Notes: generated by a model not told the origin, from the sequence alone. Counted from the first letter of the stretch, positions 25,567 to 35,114 are shown. The stretch is DNA of 64,000 nucleotides from Dethiosulfatibacter aminovorans DSM 17477 (GCF_900142005.1 NZ_FQZL01000017.1:1-64000), one strand, 5' to 3'. Program-made: numbers and translations.

Positions 25567-28140
25567 CTACTTTGAATAAAATATCCGGATTGCAACAGTT
25601 GCCGCTTCTGCCCGGTTCAGTGTGTTGTCGCCTTTGAACTCGCCGTCGGTGTAACCGGTCAATATGCCCAAACTGTATGCCTTCAGGACATAATCCTTGT
25701 AATAGCTGGGAATGGTATCAAAGTCCTTGATTATATATTTGTAGTATTCTTCGTTTTCAACTTGCATCGTTCCTTGGGGGTCTATCGCCCTTACCGCTAT
25801 TTTGGCCATCTCGTTTCTTGTTATGCCCAGGTCGAGAATAGACTCTGGAAACTCGTTGGAATCCAGAAGGTTCAGCTCTTGGCTTTTTGCCATTCTCACA
25901 TAGTTCATGGACCAGTGCTCGCCGGTGGCGTTTTCAAGGCTATAGCCCATGCCTCCGACAATGAGCTTGATAAACTCTCCGCGTTTCATTGTTAGAGAAG
26001 GTCCGAAACTGCCGTCGGGATAACCGCTGATACCTCCGAGTGTTATGAGCTCGGAGACGGATTCATAGAACCAGTCCGTAGGCGTCATGTCGTAAAATTC
26101 CGATTTCTCTTTGGCAGGCACCATGGCGTCCCCTATAGGCTCGAAGATATATCCTTTGGCACTGGCAAGGGCTTCTGCTTTCGAACCTGTATTCCCGTAG
26201 ATTGTGAGGTTTGCTGCAGCCGTTCGGTTGTTTAAAAAGACATCTTGGTCAAGGGTCAAAACGCTTCCGGGAATTCTTGCGCTTGTCAGGGGACTGTAAC
26301 CGAAGGCACCTTTTCCAATGCTTGTAACGCTGTTGGGAATTGTTATGTCGGTCAATTCGTTTGAGTAAAATGCATACTCGGCAATATTTTCGACACTGCT
26401 GCCTAGGGTCAGGCTGACAAGGCGGTTGTAGTAGAAGGCGTGGTGTTCAATTGTAGTGACTCCGTTTCCTATGGCAGCATTGGCAAGAACCACATTTCCG
26501 GAAAATGCGTAGGCCCTTATGATTTCAACGCTGTCGGGTATTACGACTCCGGTTATGTGTTTCTGGTAAAATGCATATTCTCCTATGCTTGTGACAGTCT
26601 TGCCTCCTATGGATGAAGGTATGGTGACGGAAACCTGTTCCTGACCGGTATATTCGGTGATTTCAATTCCCTGTCCATCGCCTGCAGCTTCGTAGTTATA
26701 GTTTTGTTCAATTGTTTCATCAGGTATGATTGGTTCAACAGGTTCAATAGGTTCAACAGGTTCGATCGGCACATCGGGTTCAATAGGTAAAGTAGGATCA
26801 ACCGGCTCGACTGGTTCGACTGGTTCAATCGGTTCAAGGGGATCGACTGTTTCGCTGATTGGAACAAAAGCATAACCCTTGTTTATAGCCAGCGTCTCGG
26901 CGGAGGAGCCGGATTCTCCGTATATTGTCAGTCCTTCAGGATTGCCGTCGAATGCAGTGTCAAATATTGAGAATGTACTTGTATGAAAGGTCACTGAAGT
27001 CAGACTGTTGTCCTTGAATGCTGAACCGCCTATGCTGGTTACGCTGTCAGGGATTGAAACTTCAGTCAACATATTGTTCTTGAAGGAATGCTCTCCGATG
27101 TCGGTGACACCGTCTTCGATTGTCAGGCTGGTAAGTTTGTTGGACTGGAATGCAAAGCTTCCTATCGTGTCGACATTGCCGGGGATTGTTAGGCTTTCCA
27201 GCTCATTGTTTGAAAATGCACCGTAGCCTATGGTTTTGACACTACTGCCCAGTGACAGGCTGCTGATACTGTTGCCGTTGTATGCATATTTGCCTATGCT
27301 TGTTATATTGTCGGGTATGGCAACATCTGTAAGGCCGCCATACTCAAAGGTTCTCTCTCCGATGCTTGTTACGGGAAGAGTTGCTATTTTATCTGGAATT
27401 ACAATGGATTCCGATGAACCGGAATAGTCTGTGATTTCGACAGACGTATCCTCTTCTATAAGCTGATATCCGCAGTAGTTGTACCCCTTATTGTTGGCAT
27501 AGGTCTCTCCTGCTGATTCCTGGCCGAAGAAGGTCATGTTGTCGGGGTTGCCGTTAAAGGCATTAAGTGAAATTCCTCCAATATCTGCATGCCAAACTAC
27601 TGATGTCAGTTTGTTGTTATAAAATGCATAGTCATTGATGGACAATATATTGGTGGGTATTGTGAAGTTGGTCAAGAGATTGTTTTCAAATACGCTGGTA
27701 TTGATATAGGTGATATTGCTTGATATATATATGCCGGTCAACTTGTTGTCTTTGAATGCACCGCGGCCTAAAAAAGTCACGCTGTCCGGTATGGTGATAC
27801 TCTCAAGTTCATTGTTTGAAAATGCAAAATTATATATTTTATTTATACCGTAGGGTATCACAACGCTTGTCAGATTTTCGTTAGAGAATGCATAATCATC
27901 AATGCGGGTGACCTTTTTATCCTTCTTGAATATCAGGCCCGTGCTGATTTTGCTGGGTATTACGATATCGCCTCCCGACCCTGTGTAGCCGGTTATTTCT
28001 ATTTCCGTATCGTCGTTGAACAATTCGTATTCAAAATCACCGTAGCTATCGGCCTCAGCTTCATTCATTGGAATAGCCGCTAAAATTATGAGAATTATTA
28101 CAACTGTCAGCAAAATTCTTTTCATTTTACTTGTTTCCAT
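25567..28140 (-). CDS. BspA-type leucine-rich-repeat surface protein with SLH domains
   Basis: An 857-residue secreted protein. A signal peptide (KRILLTVVIILIILAAIP) is followed by BspA/LRR_5 repeats of the form TSIG..AF..N.LTS(V/L)TIP.SV in two blocks (about 40-420 and 500-650). Between them is a Pro-Glu linker of repeated EPVEPIEP units. The C-terminus has S-layer-homology motifs (WFYESVSELITLGGISGYPDGSFGP, ILTGYTDGEFKGDNTLNRAEA), which bind pyruvylated wall polymers. It is anchored to the wall, with the repeats probably in adhesion; the partner is unknown. A gAGGAGGG-type ribosome site precedes the ATG at 28140. Confidence 0.9.
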   Translation of the reverse strand: METSKMKRILLTVVIILIILAAIPMNEAEADSYGDFEYELFNDDTEIEITGYTGSGGDIVIPSKISTGLIFKKDKKVTRIDDYAFSNENLTSVVIPYGINKIYNFAFSNNELESITIPDSVTFLGRGAFKDNKLTGIYISSNITYINTSVFENNLLTNFTIPTNILSINDYAFYNNKLTSVVWHADIGGISLNAFNGNPDNMTFFGQESAGETYANNKGYNYCGYQLIEEDTSVEITDYSGSSESIVIPDKIATLPVTSIGERTFEYGGLTDVAIPDNITSIGKYAYNGNSISSLSLGSSVKTIGYGAFSNNELESLTIPGNVDTIGSFAFQSNKLTSLTIEDGVTDIGEHSFKNNMLTEVSIPDSVTSIGGSAFKDNSLTSVTFHTSTFSIFDTAFDGNPEGLTIYGESGSSAETLAINKGYAFVPISETVDPLEPIEPVEPVEPVDPTLPIEPDVPIEPVEPIEPVEPIIPDETIEQNYNYEAAGDGQGIEITEYTGQEQVSVTIPSSIGGKTVTSIGEYAFYQKHITGVVIPDSVEIIRAYAFSGNVVLANAAIGNGVTTIEHHAFYYNRLVSLTLGSSVENIAEYAFYSNELTDITIPNSVTSIGKGAFGYSPLTSARIPGSVLTLDQDVFLNNRTAAANLTIYGNTGSKAEALASAKGYIFEPIGDAMVPAKEKSEFYDMTPTDWFYESVSELITLGGISGYPDGSFGPSLTMKRGEFIKLIVGGMGYSLENATGEHWSMNYVRMAKSQELNLLDSNEFPESILDLGITRNEMAKIAVRAIDPQGTMQVENEEYYKYIIKDFDTIPSYYKDYVLKAYSLGILTGYTDGEFKGDNTLNRAEAATVAIRIFYSK
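26712..26850 (-). repeat. Pro-Glu linker repeats
   Basis: Tandem degenerate 9-bp units coding (V/I)EP, seen on the plus strand as GGTTCAACA/GGTTCAATA/GGTTCGACT. Such tracts are prone to length change by slippage. They separate the two LRR blocks of the surface protein. Confidence 0.8.
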
Positions 28141-28425
28141 TTGTTTTCCCTCCTCTCAATTCAATTATACTACTTTATGAAATCAAAATAAAACCTTTGA
28201 ATGAAACCGCCCAGCATCCATTTTCTTAATATATGTGTCAAGCCAGCAGAGTGAAAGCAAATATGATAATTCTTGAACGGATCATCATTATACAATAACA
28301 TACACAAATCAATACAATATTTTCAACAAATAATCAAACCCGCCAGATTTTAACTTCTATGAAGTCTAAAGTCTTGGCGGGTTTGATTTTACTGTATGTT
28401 TTTTGCAGTGTTGTTTCCGGAATCT
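28141..28425. other. Region between the surface protein and the alanine symporter
   Basis: No gene. Contains the symporter terminator at 28332-28388 and presumably the promoter of the surface protein. Confidence 0.5.
28332..28388 (-). terminator. Terminator of the alanine symporter gene
   Basis: Perfect 14-bp stem: AATCAAACCCGCCA (28332-28345) and TGGCGGGTTTGATT (28375-28388), with a 29-base loop that can fold further. Confidence 0.8.
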
Positions 28426-29790
28426 TTACATGACGTCCTTCTTGTCAATAGTATTTGTGAAGAAGTCTTCTTTCTCCTTAACGACCATTTTGCTAAGGAA
28501 TATGAGACCTATCAGGTTTGGTATTGCCATAAGTCCATTGGCGGTGTCTGCCAGTGCCCAAACAAACTCCAGACCTCCGACTGAACCGATTACTATGAAT
28601 ACAATCCAGAGCACTCTGATTGGAATGATACTCTTTGTTCCGAACAGGTATTCGCCGGCTCTTTCACAGTAGTAGTTTGCTGAAATGAGACAGCTGTATC
28701 CGAAGAGCATTGCTGAAATGACAACTATGTATCCTCCGAAGTCTCCTGGCAGTGCAGTTGCAAAAGCCCTCATTGTCAAAGCTGCACCAGATACTCCTGT
28801 TGTCCATTCGCCTGAAACTATTATTGCAAGACCTGTAATTGTACAGATGAGCATGGTGTCTACAAATACCTCTGCAACACCCCAGAGTCCCTGTCTTGAA
28901 GGATGATCTGTAATAGCACTACTGTGTATTATTGGGGAACTACCCATTCCTGCTTCATTTGAGAACATTCCTCTTGCTGTTCCTATTGTCATCATCCTTG
29001 CAACAGTTGCACCTGCAAATCCTCCTGTAGCTGCGGCAGGCTTGAATGCATATGTGAAGATTGTTGCGAATGCAGAAGGTATCTCAGAGATGTTTATTAC
29101 GATTATTGCAAGACCTGCAACAAGGTAGATTCCACCCATGAACGGTGTAAGAAATTCACATACCTCTCCGATTCTCTTTATACCGCCGAGTACAACAATT
29201 CCTGTAATAACAGCCAGGAATATACCTGTATAGAGAGGATTTATCCCCCATTGCTCTTGTACTGACAATGCAATAGTATTGGTATCGACTATGGCTCCGA
29301 TGATGAAATAGGTTGCTATTACCATTAAGCTGAAGAAGATTCCCATCCATTTCTGTTTCAATCCATTTGTCAGGTAATACATTGCTCCACCTGCGAAGCT
29401 GCCGTCTTTTCTCTTTTCGCGATACTTTATACCCAGAGTTATTTCCGAGAATTTTGTAGCCATGCCGAAAAATGCCGACACCCACATCCAGAAGATTGCT
29501 CCTGGTCCTCCAATGGCTATTGCAGTTGCAACTCCGGCTATATTTCCCGTACCGACAACTGCTGCAATTGCAGTAAGACCTGCCTGGCCCGGACTGATTT
29601 CACCCTCTCCTTCGACTTTCTTGTGAAACATCTTTCCTAGAGTTTCCTTCATTATTGCCTTGAAATATCTTACCTGCAAGAATTTCAGTCTGATTGAAAG
29701 ATATATACCGGTTCCTATCAAAAGAAGTATCATGTATGGTCCCCATACGAGACCATTAATCGTATCATTAATGTTATTTATTAGATCCAT
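28426..29790 (-). CDS. Sodium:alanine (amino acid) symporter, AGCS family
   Basis: A 454-residue, about ten-helix Na+-coupled uptake protein for alanine or glycine. Family signatures: FLQVRYF near the N-terminus, GEISPGQAGLTAIAAVVGTGNIAGVATAI (the AGCS hallmark), GPGAIFWMWVSAFFGMATKF, and GMGSSPIIHSSA. On its upstream side is a clear sigma-54 promoter (29907-29922) and, beyond it, a 12-bp inverted repeat next to a gene for an NtrC-type regulator. Expression is therefore expected to respond to the adjacent two-component system. Its own terminator is at 28332. Confidence 0.93.
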   Translation of the reverse strand: MDLINNINDTINGLVWGPYMILLLIGTGIYLSIRLKFLQVRYFKAIMKETLGKMFHKKVEGEGEISPGQAGLTAIAAVVGTGNIAGVATAIAIGGPGAIFWMWVSAFFGMATKFSEITLGIKYREKRKDGSFAGGAMYYLTNGLKQKWMGIFFSLMVIATYFIIGAIVDTNTIALSVQEQWGINPLYTGIFLAVITGIVVLGGIKRIGEVCEFLTPFMGGIYLVAGLAIIVINISEIPSAFATIFTYAFKPAAATGGFAGATVARMMTIGTARGMFSNEAGMGSSPIIHSSAITDHPSRQGLWGVAEVFVDTMLICTITGLAIIVSGEWTTGVSGAALTMRAFATALPGDFGGYIVVISAMLFGYSCLISANYYCERAGEYLFGTKSIIPIRVLWIVFIVIGSVGGLEFVWALADTANGLMAIPNLIGLIFLSKMVVKEKEDFFTNTIDKKDVM

Positions 29791-29906
29791 AAACTACCTC
29801 CGATTTTGATTTGTATGATTCCTGAATTTCTCTATTTCTTCAATCTTTAGATTTTTAGCCTGCATACACCATTTTGACCAGCTCCTTTCATTTTCTTTAT
29901 AGTAAG

Positions 29907-29922
29907 TGCAATAATGATACCA
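29907..29922 (-). promoter_or_regulatory. Sigma-54 (-24/-12) promoter of the alanine symporter
   Basis: On the minus strand TGGTATCATTATTGCA, matching the consensus TGGCAC-N5-TTGCA at 14 of 16 informative or free positions, with the invariant GG and GC present. It lies 117 bp before the symporter ATG and downstream of the regulator terminator. Confidence 0.78.
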
Positions 29923-29980
29923 ATATTGCATTTTATGCTGAATTTCATGAAAGGCTGTTTTTGCAATTGCTGCACAAATA

Positions 29981-30020
29981 AAAAAACTTCTGCAGATTAT
30001 TAAAATCTGAGAAGTTTTTT
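29981..30020 (-). terminator. Terminator of the two-component operon
   Basis: AAAAAACTTCT ... AGAAGTTTTTT with an inner CAGATT/AATCTG stem. It separates the kinase-regulator operon from the symporter transcript. Confidence 0.75.
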
Positions 30021-30025
30021 TCACA

Positions 30026-30065
30026 TGTGCAATTTATTTCACAGTCATGTGGGTAATAAATTGCA
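30026..30065. promoter_or_regulatory. Upstream activator site of the NtrC-type regulator
   Basis: Perfect 12-bp inverted repeat GTGCAATTTATT (30026-30037) and AATAAATTGCAC (30054-30065), about 105-160 bp upstream of the sigma-54 promoter, the normal distance for an enhancer-binding protein. It abuts the stop of the regulator gene. Confidence 0.6.
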
Positions 30066-31424
30066 CTACTTCAAGCTGTATTCGCTTATTTTATTGAATA
30101 GCTGCCTCCTGCTGATGCCCAGTTGTCTTGCACTTTCGGATACATTGTATTCGCAGATTTCCAGCACCTTTTTGATATAATTGGATTCGGCTTCCTTCCT
30201 GATTTCCCTTAGGGGGACAATTTCTTTGTCCAGCTTGCTGACATCTTTGTTGTTGTCGCTTGATGTCTCCAAAAGGTCTGAAAGTCTCAGGATTCCATCT
30301 TCAGTCAGGACGACCAGCCTTTCCGTCATGTTTTTGAGTTCCCTGATATTTCCCGGGAAATCATATTGATTTAAATGATTGATAATTGCTTCATCGATAT
30401 CGATTATATCCTTATCAAGTTCCAGACTGTATTTCCTGACAAAATAGTAGAACAGGCTTTGGATGTCCTCTCTTCTTTTTCTCAAGGGAGGAACATTTAT
30501 CGTTATTGTGCTTAATCTGTAGTAAAGGTCGTCCCGGAAAGTCCCGTTTTCTATTTCTTCCGTCAGGTTTTTGTTGGTCGCGGTAATCAATCTGAAATCT
30601 ATATCGATGACCTTGTTGCTGCCTATGCGTTCGATTTTCTTGCTCTCAATTGCCTTCAGGAGCTTTGACTGTGCACTGAATGAAATGTTGCCGATTTCAT
30701 CTAGAAACAGAACTCCCTTGTCGGCCAGTTCAAACCTTCCTATTCTTCTGTCAACGGCACCAGTGAAAGCCCCTTTTTCATGGCCGAAGAACTCGGATTC
30801 GAACAGGGTGTCTGAAAAGCCGTGGCAGTTTACATCGACAAATGTCAAATCCTTTCTGTCGCTGTTCTTGTGGATGTATTTTGCTATGACTTCCTTGCCG
30901 ACACCTGATTCACCAAGAATCAGAATGTTGGAATTGCTCTGTGCAGCCTTCTTTGCGATTTGAAGGGTTTTTCTATACGTCCTGCTTTTCGTTTCGAGAT
31001 AGAAATCTGAAATGATGCCAAGATTTTTTGTTGTTTTGCTTTCCTTTTCAAGGTCCTTTAGTTGTATTACCTTTCTGACTTCGCTCAACAGTTCGTCAGG
31101 ATTGTGGGACTTGATGAAATATGAGAAGGCTCCTTCCTTCATTGCATGGACAGCGTTCTCGATAGATCCGTATCCGGTAATGATTATTACTTCAATCTTG
31201 TTGTTTAGATATTTTATTCTGCGCAGCAGTTCGATGCCATCCATGCCGTCCATTATCAAGTCGGTCAGCACAAGGTCATATTCGGTATTTTGTATCTTCT
31301 CCAGGGCGTTTTCTCCCGAATCTGCCGTGTCAACGGCAAAGCCGCTTTCTTCAAGTATCAATTTCAGAACATCTCTGTATTCCATCTGGTCGTCTACAAC
31401 CAGAATGCTAAATTCTTTAATCAT
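30066..31424 (-). CDS. Sigma-54-dependent NtrC-family response regulator
   Basis: A 452-residue regulator. Receiver domain with ILVVDD and phospho-acceptor Asp in VLTDLIMDGMDG, AAA+ domain with Walker A GESGVGKEVIA, the sigma-54-contact loop GAFTGA and Walker B LFLDEIG, and a C-terminal Fis helix-turn-helix (SARQLGISRRQLFNKI). ATG 31424 is chosen because GAGGGAGGG precedes it; an upstream in-frame extension of 25 codons would run into the kinase gene. It follows the kinase gene by 10 bp. Phosphorylated, it should bind the inverted repeat at 30026 and activate the sigma-54 promoter of the alanine symporter. Confidence 0.93.
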   Translation of the reverse strand: MIKEFSILVVDDQMEYRDVLKLILEESGFAVDTADSGENALEKIQNTEYDLVLTDLIMDGMDGIELLRRIKYLNNKIEVIIITGYGSIENAVHAMKEGAFSYFIKSHNPDELLSEVRKVIQLKDLEKESKTTKNLGIISDFYLETKSRTYRKTLQIAKKAAQSNSNILILGESGVGKEVIAKYIHKNSDRKDLTFVDVNCHGFSDTLFESEFFGHEKGAFTGAVDRRIGRFELADKGVLFLDEIGNISFSAQSKLLKAIESKKIERIGSNKVIDIDFRLITATNKNLTEEIENGTFRDDLYYRLSTITINVPPLRKRREDIQSLFYYFVRKYSLELDKDIIDIDEAIINHLNQYDFPGNIRELKNMTERLVVLTEDGILRLSDLLETSSDNNKDVSKLDKEIVPLREIRKEAESNYIKKVLEICEYNVSESARQLGISRRQLFNKISEYSLK

Positions 31425-31434
31425 AGGCCCTCCC

Positions 31435-33450
31435 TCAAACCGCAGATAATGCCGGAAGCTCCAGTGTAAATGTAGTTCCAACATTGACTTCGCTTTCAAC
31501 TTTTATATTGCCGCCGTTTTTTTCTATTTCATTATATACTATATACAAGCCCAAGCCTGTTCCTTTGCCTTTAAGTTTTTTTGTATAGAAAGGGTTGAAT
31601 ATGGAATTGATGGATTCCTTGTCTATTCCAATTCCTGTATCTATGCATTTGAATACTAATCCGTCGTCGCATTTTTCGGCACTTAAAGTCAATGTTCCTC
31701 CCTCAGGCATTGCATCGCTGGCATTGCCGATAAGGTTGATGATTATGTGCTTGAAGGATTCTCTGTTGATCACAATGTTCAAATCATCGCTGCATATGAC
31801 TTTGCAGTCGATATTGTTCTTTTCGAAAAAGCTTCTTTCCAGGTTTACAATATCTTCAATGAACTCCTGTATGTTCGTATCTTCGTTCTTGTCTCCGAAG
31901 ATTCTTGAAAAGTTCAACAGGTTGTCTATTATGCTGCTGGTTCTTTCTACGGAATCTTCAATTACATCAAGGGCTTTTCTGGTCACTTCATCATTCTTGC
32001 TGACCTTTTTTTCGATGAGGTAGGCATAGTTTCTTATTAGTCCAAGGGGATTTCTTATTTCATGAGCAACACCGGATGCAAGCTGACCTATGGCAGCCAT
32101 TTTTGAAGAATGGAGCATCTGGTTTTCCATTATCCGTTCTTTTGTGATGTCCTCGACCATCATAATAACCCTGTTCAGTTCAAGGCTGTTCTTCTTGAAT
32201 GGGAAAGTCTTCACATTGTAAATACGCCCTTTTATATTGGCTTCCTTGATGAGGCCTTCCTTTCTTATCAGAGTTTCTTTGATAATGCTTTTAATTTTGT
32301 CGGATATTTCAGTATCAAAGAATTCATAAAGCTTTCTGCCTGATATTGTATCATTGTCCAGATTTATATAATCCATAAAGGCTGCATTTACATCCATTAT
32401 CTCTCCGTCATTGTCCAATACGAAAATATATTCGGTAATGCTGTCGAAGGTGATTCGGAGCTTTTCCCTGCTGACTGTCAGTTCTTCCGTTCTCAAGTCA
32501 ACCTGGTACTTGAGGGATCGGTTCCATCTATATGATATGTACATGGTAATGAAGATTATTACGAAAAAAATCATAGTCAGGAGTATTATGATTTCACTTA
32601 TGCTTTCTTTCTTTAAGTCGCCTGATAGGCCAAACCATTTTTGCTGTATCAGCGGTATGGTCTGCTTGTTTTCAAGCCTTCGTATACCTTTATTGAGAAT
32701 GCTAAGAAGAATGCTGTTTCCTTTTTTGACTGCAAGAACAACTTCTGATTCATATACTGCATTGTCAAGGGTCTTGATGTTATTGTACAGATTGTGCTTC
32801 TTGATGTAGTAGGATATATTCGGTTCATCCCCGAGGACGGCATCGGCATTTCCCTTTAGTATTTCTTTTATGGCTTCTTCGATGTTGTCCGTATATATGA
32901 AGTTGATGTCCTGAACTCTTTCCTTCAGAAATTCAACACCGTAATCGGATCGGGGTATGGCCACAGTCCTGCCTCTAAGATCCTGTATCGTTTTTATTTC
33001 TTCATTGTCACTATTTACGATCAATATGCTTTTGAGTGTATATATGGGTTCTGAGAAATCGAATATTTTTCCTCTTTCCTTTGAAGGGAACATGTCGCAG
33101 AAATCCGTTTCGCCTGCAGCCAGCTTGTTTAAAGCTTCTTCCCATACATATGACTTGGTTTTTATTTCATTTCCTATTTCCAGGGACATGGCATTTACGT
33201 AGTCTATGGTGAATCCTGTGTATTGTGATGTTTCCTCATCGACAAACATCAAAGGTGGGGAATTTTCATCTGCACCGTATATCAGCTCTCCCTTGTTTTC
33301 AAGCCAGATCTGTTCCTCCGTACTGAGGTCGTCGTTCTTCAACAGATCGGAAGTTATGAACTGTCCGAGCCTTGTCTGAAAAAGGACATTCAAAGATATG
33401 AAGAGAATAAAGACGCCGATGGCAATTAGAATTGCTTTCTTGTTATTCAT
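31435..33450 (-). CDS. Sensor histidine kinase with amino-acid-binding (SBP_bac_3) sensor domain
   Basis: A 671-residue kinase. N-terminal membrane anchor (residues 5-25); an extracellular solute-binding-protein family 3 domain (about 45-275: LIYGADENSPPLMF, FDFSEPIYTLKSILI, DLRGRTVAIPRSDYGVEFL); a second membrane segment (about 285-305); a PAS domain (VLDNDGEIMDVNAAF); HisKA with the His in SGVAHEIRNPLGLI; and HATPase with GNASDAMPEGG, DTGIGI and GKGTGLGLYI. SBP_bac_3 domains bind amino acids, so the kinase probably senses one directly. It is the first gene of the operon and the partner of the NtrC-type regulator after it. Confidence 0.93.
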   Translation of the reverse strand: MNNKKAILIAIGVFILFISLNVLFQTRLGQFITSDLLKNDDLSTEEQIWLENKGELIYGADENSPPLMFVDEETSQYTGFTIDYVNAMSLEIGNEIKTKSYVWEEALNKLAAGETDFCDMFPSKERGKIFDFSEPIYTLKSILIVNSDNEEIKTIQDLRGRTVAIPRSDYGVEFLKERVQDINFIYTDNIEEAIKEILKGNADAVLGDEPNISYYIKKHNLYNNIKTLDNAVYESEVVLAVKKGNSILLSILNKGIRRLENKQTIPLIQQKWFGLSGDLKKESISEIIILLTMIFFVIIFITMYISYRWNRSLKYQVDLRTEELTVSREKLRITFDSITEYIFVLDNDGEIMDVNAAFMDYINLDNDTISGRKLYEFFDTEISDKIKSIIKETLIRKEGLIKEANIKGRIYNVKTFPFKKNSLELNRVIMMVEDITKERIMENQMLHSSKMAAIGQLASGVAHEIRNPLGLIRNYAYLIEKKVSKNDEVTRKALDVIEDSVERTSSIIDNLLNFSRIFGDKNEDTNIQEFIEDIVNLERSFFEKNNIDCKVICSDDLNIVINRESFKHIIINLIGNASDAMPEGGTLTLSAEKCDDGLVFKCIDTGIGIDKESINSIFNPFYTKKLKGKGTGLGLYIVYNEIEKNGGNIKVESEVNVGTTFTLELPALSAV

Positions 33451-33557
33451 ATGGGCTCCTGAGATAAACGTTATCCCTACAATAATAACATATATTTTGG
33501 GGAAATGAAATCAAATGAAGCCTTTCTGTAGACTTAACAGAAAGGCTTCATTCAATT

Positions 33558-34160
33558 TTATGTCTTATTTAATTGTTTCGAACCTATCAATATCATATAC
33601 AGCTCGTCGTTTTCAAATCTTTCCAACACATTAATGTTGGAATTTTTGAATATTGCAGACAGGCTATCTACAGACATCAGTTTGTGGTTTTCAACTTCCG
33701 TACCTGCCCGTTTGTGGATCTTGTTGATTCGCTCCCTGCCAAGGGAGTGGAAGATAACAAGCTTTCCGCCATTTTTGAGATTATTTGGTGACAGTTTTTT
33801 AACAGTACCCAGTCCGTCTTTTAAGTGTGGAAACATATTGAACAATATGATTGAATCATATTTGGATGAAGAATCTGCAGTTTCAACATCTTCATTCAGA
33901 TAGGTGATATTTTCACTGCAATATTTAGACTTGGCTATTTTCAACATGTTTTTTGATGAATCAACGGCTGTTATTTGACCTGTAGATCCAATTCTTTCCT
34001 GCAGATATGGAATCAGTATGCCTGTTCCAGTTCCGACATCCAATATGTTGGAGCCTTTGTTCACAGCTGCCTTATCAAGAGCCAGGGATATCTTCTTCTT
34101 GTCAATTATATTTCTTGAATCCCAGTTGCCAGCAATTCTGTCAAAAAATGCTGCGCTCAT
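33558..34160 (-). CDS. Class I SAM-dependent methyltransferase
   Basis: A 200-residue methyltransferase. Motif I NILDVGTGTGILIPYL, the acidic AVDSSKNML after strand 2, and KYDSIILFNMFPHL as motif IV. ATG 34160 is two bases after the stop of the ferredoxin gene, so the pair is coupled; a longer in-frame reading into that gene shows no methyltransferase homology. The substrate is unknown. As the third gene of a YjiH-ferredoxin-methyltransferase operon, it may act with the iron-sulfur protein, but that is speculation. Confidence 0.85.
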   Translation of the reverse strand: MSAAFFDRIAGNWDSRNIIDKKKISLALDKAAVNKGSNILDVGTGTGILIPYLQERIGSTGQITAVDSSKNMLKIAKSKYCSENITYLNEDVETADSSSKYDSIILFNMFPHLKDGLGTVKKLSPNNLKNGGKLVIFHSLGRERINKIHKRAGTEVENHKLMSVDSLSAIFKNSNINVLERFENDELYMILIGSKQLNKT

Positions 34161-34162
34161 GT

Positions 34163-35104
34163 TTAGGACTTCCCTAGCGGCATCAAAGACAGGGCTTCCT
34201 TGGGACATGCATTGACACAAACACCGCATCCGACACAGGAATCGTAATTCATATTGACTTTCCGATTTTCCAATGAAAACACATTTCGTTGACATTTATT
34301 GGAGCAAAGTCCGCACCCTACACATTTATCCTCATCGATGCTTACTACATATTTGACCTTAGGCCACACTGTTTCAAGACCCAGTTCTTTTGAGGCCCGC
34401 ATTGGATAACAGCAGCAGGTACAACAATTGCAAATTGCATGGGATTCAATAGTATGAATAAGACCTTCTTTGTCAGCGTCATTGAGTATGACGATAGCTT
34501 CTTCCTTAGAGATTTTTCTGCCATAACCTCTTTCTATTGAAGGTGCTTTGCTTTTGCCAAGAGTAATGCAGGTATTTTTGCTGTGATTACAGTTCTCGGA
34601 TGTTGATTTGCAGTCACAGGGAATTATATATATATCTTCATCTGATGACATAAGGTAGTCTATAGCTTCATTTAACGGAACTATTGAGTTTTGGTTCTTG
34701 CTTATATCGGATAGATCCAGCTTCTTCTTCCTGTCTAAAAATTCTCCAAAGTGCCATTCTGAAATTTTTTTCCTGATTTCGTCAGGAATATTCTCCCAGA
34801 CTTCTCTTTGAAAAGTTGCCATTAAATTGACCCGTGTAAACAACGTACTCAACTCATATTTTACAGCATTGTCTTCAGATGTTTTGTTGATGATTGCATC
34901 CTTATACAATTTGTCTATTTTATCGAAAGCTTCATATCCCAGTTTCTTGCTTATTTCTTCAGCTGATAGCCTGTTGTTGACCAGTATATACATGACATCA
35001 AGAACATCCGGATTATAGAATGTATCGAAATATGGCGCCAGTAATGAAGGGATATTTAACGAATTCATCAATTCGACTTTTTTATTTTCTTCAATATACA
35101 ACAT
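34163..35104 (-). CDS. 4Fe-4S ferredoxin-domain protein
   Basis: A 313-residue protein. The C-terminal 60 residues carry two classical 4Fe-4S motifs (CVGCGLCSNKCQRN and CVGCGVCVNACPKEA). The middle has a second cysteine-rich patch (PCDCKST, CNHSKNTC, and CNCCTCCCYPM), an unusually dense Cys cluster. The N-terminal part is a helical winged-helix-like domain (SAEEISKKLGYEAFDKIDKLYK). It is probably an electron carrier or metal-sensing subunit; the partner is unknown. It lies 10 bp after the YjiH-family gene and 2 bp before the methyltransferase. Confidence 0.82.
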   Translation of the reverse strand: MLYIEENKKVELMNSLNIPSLLAPYFDTFYNPDVLDVMYILVNNRLSAEEISKKLGYEAFDKIDKLYKDAIINKTSEDNAVKYELSTLFTRVNLMATFQREVWENIPDEIRKKISEWHFGEFLDRKKKLDLSDISKNQNSIVPLNEAIDYLMSSDEDIYIIPCDCKSTSENCNHSKNTCITLGKSKAPSIERGYGRKISKEEAIVILNDADKEGLIHTIESHAICNCCTCCCYPMRASKELGLETVWPKVKYVVSIDEDKCVGCGLCSNKCQRNVFSLENRKVNMNYDSCVGCGVCVNACPKEALSLMPLGKS

Positions 35105-35114
35105 GGTTCAGCTC

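Noticed and set aside
26712-26850. Regular short repeats as a CRISPR array
   Set aside because: They are 9-bp in-frame coding units without spacers, giving a Pro-Glu linker.
29958-29977. TTGTGCAGCAATTGCA (minus strand) as the sigma-54 promoter
   Set aside because: It lacks the invariant GG of the -24 element; the site at 29907-29922 fits the consensus far better.
29794-30024. A 76-codon open frame on the minus strand before the symporter
   Set aside because: It covers the sigma-54 promoter and the regulator terminator, has composition unlike the neighbours and no ribosome site.
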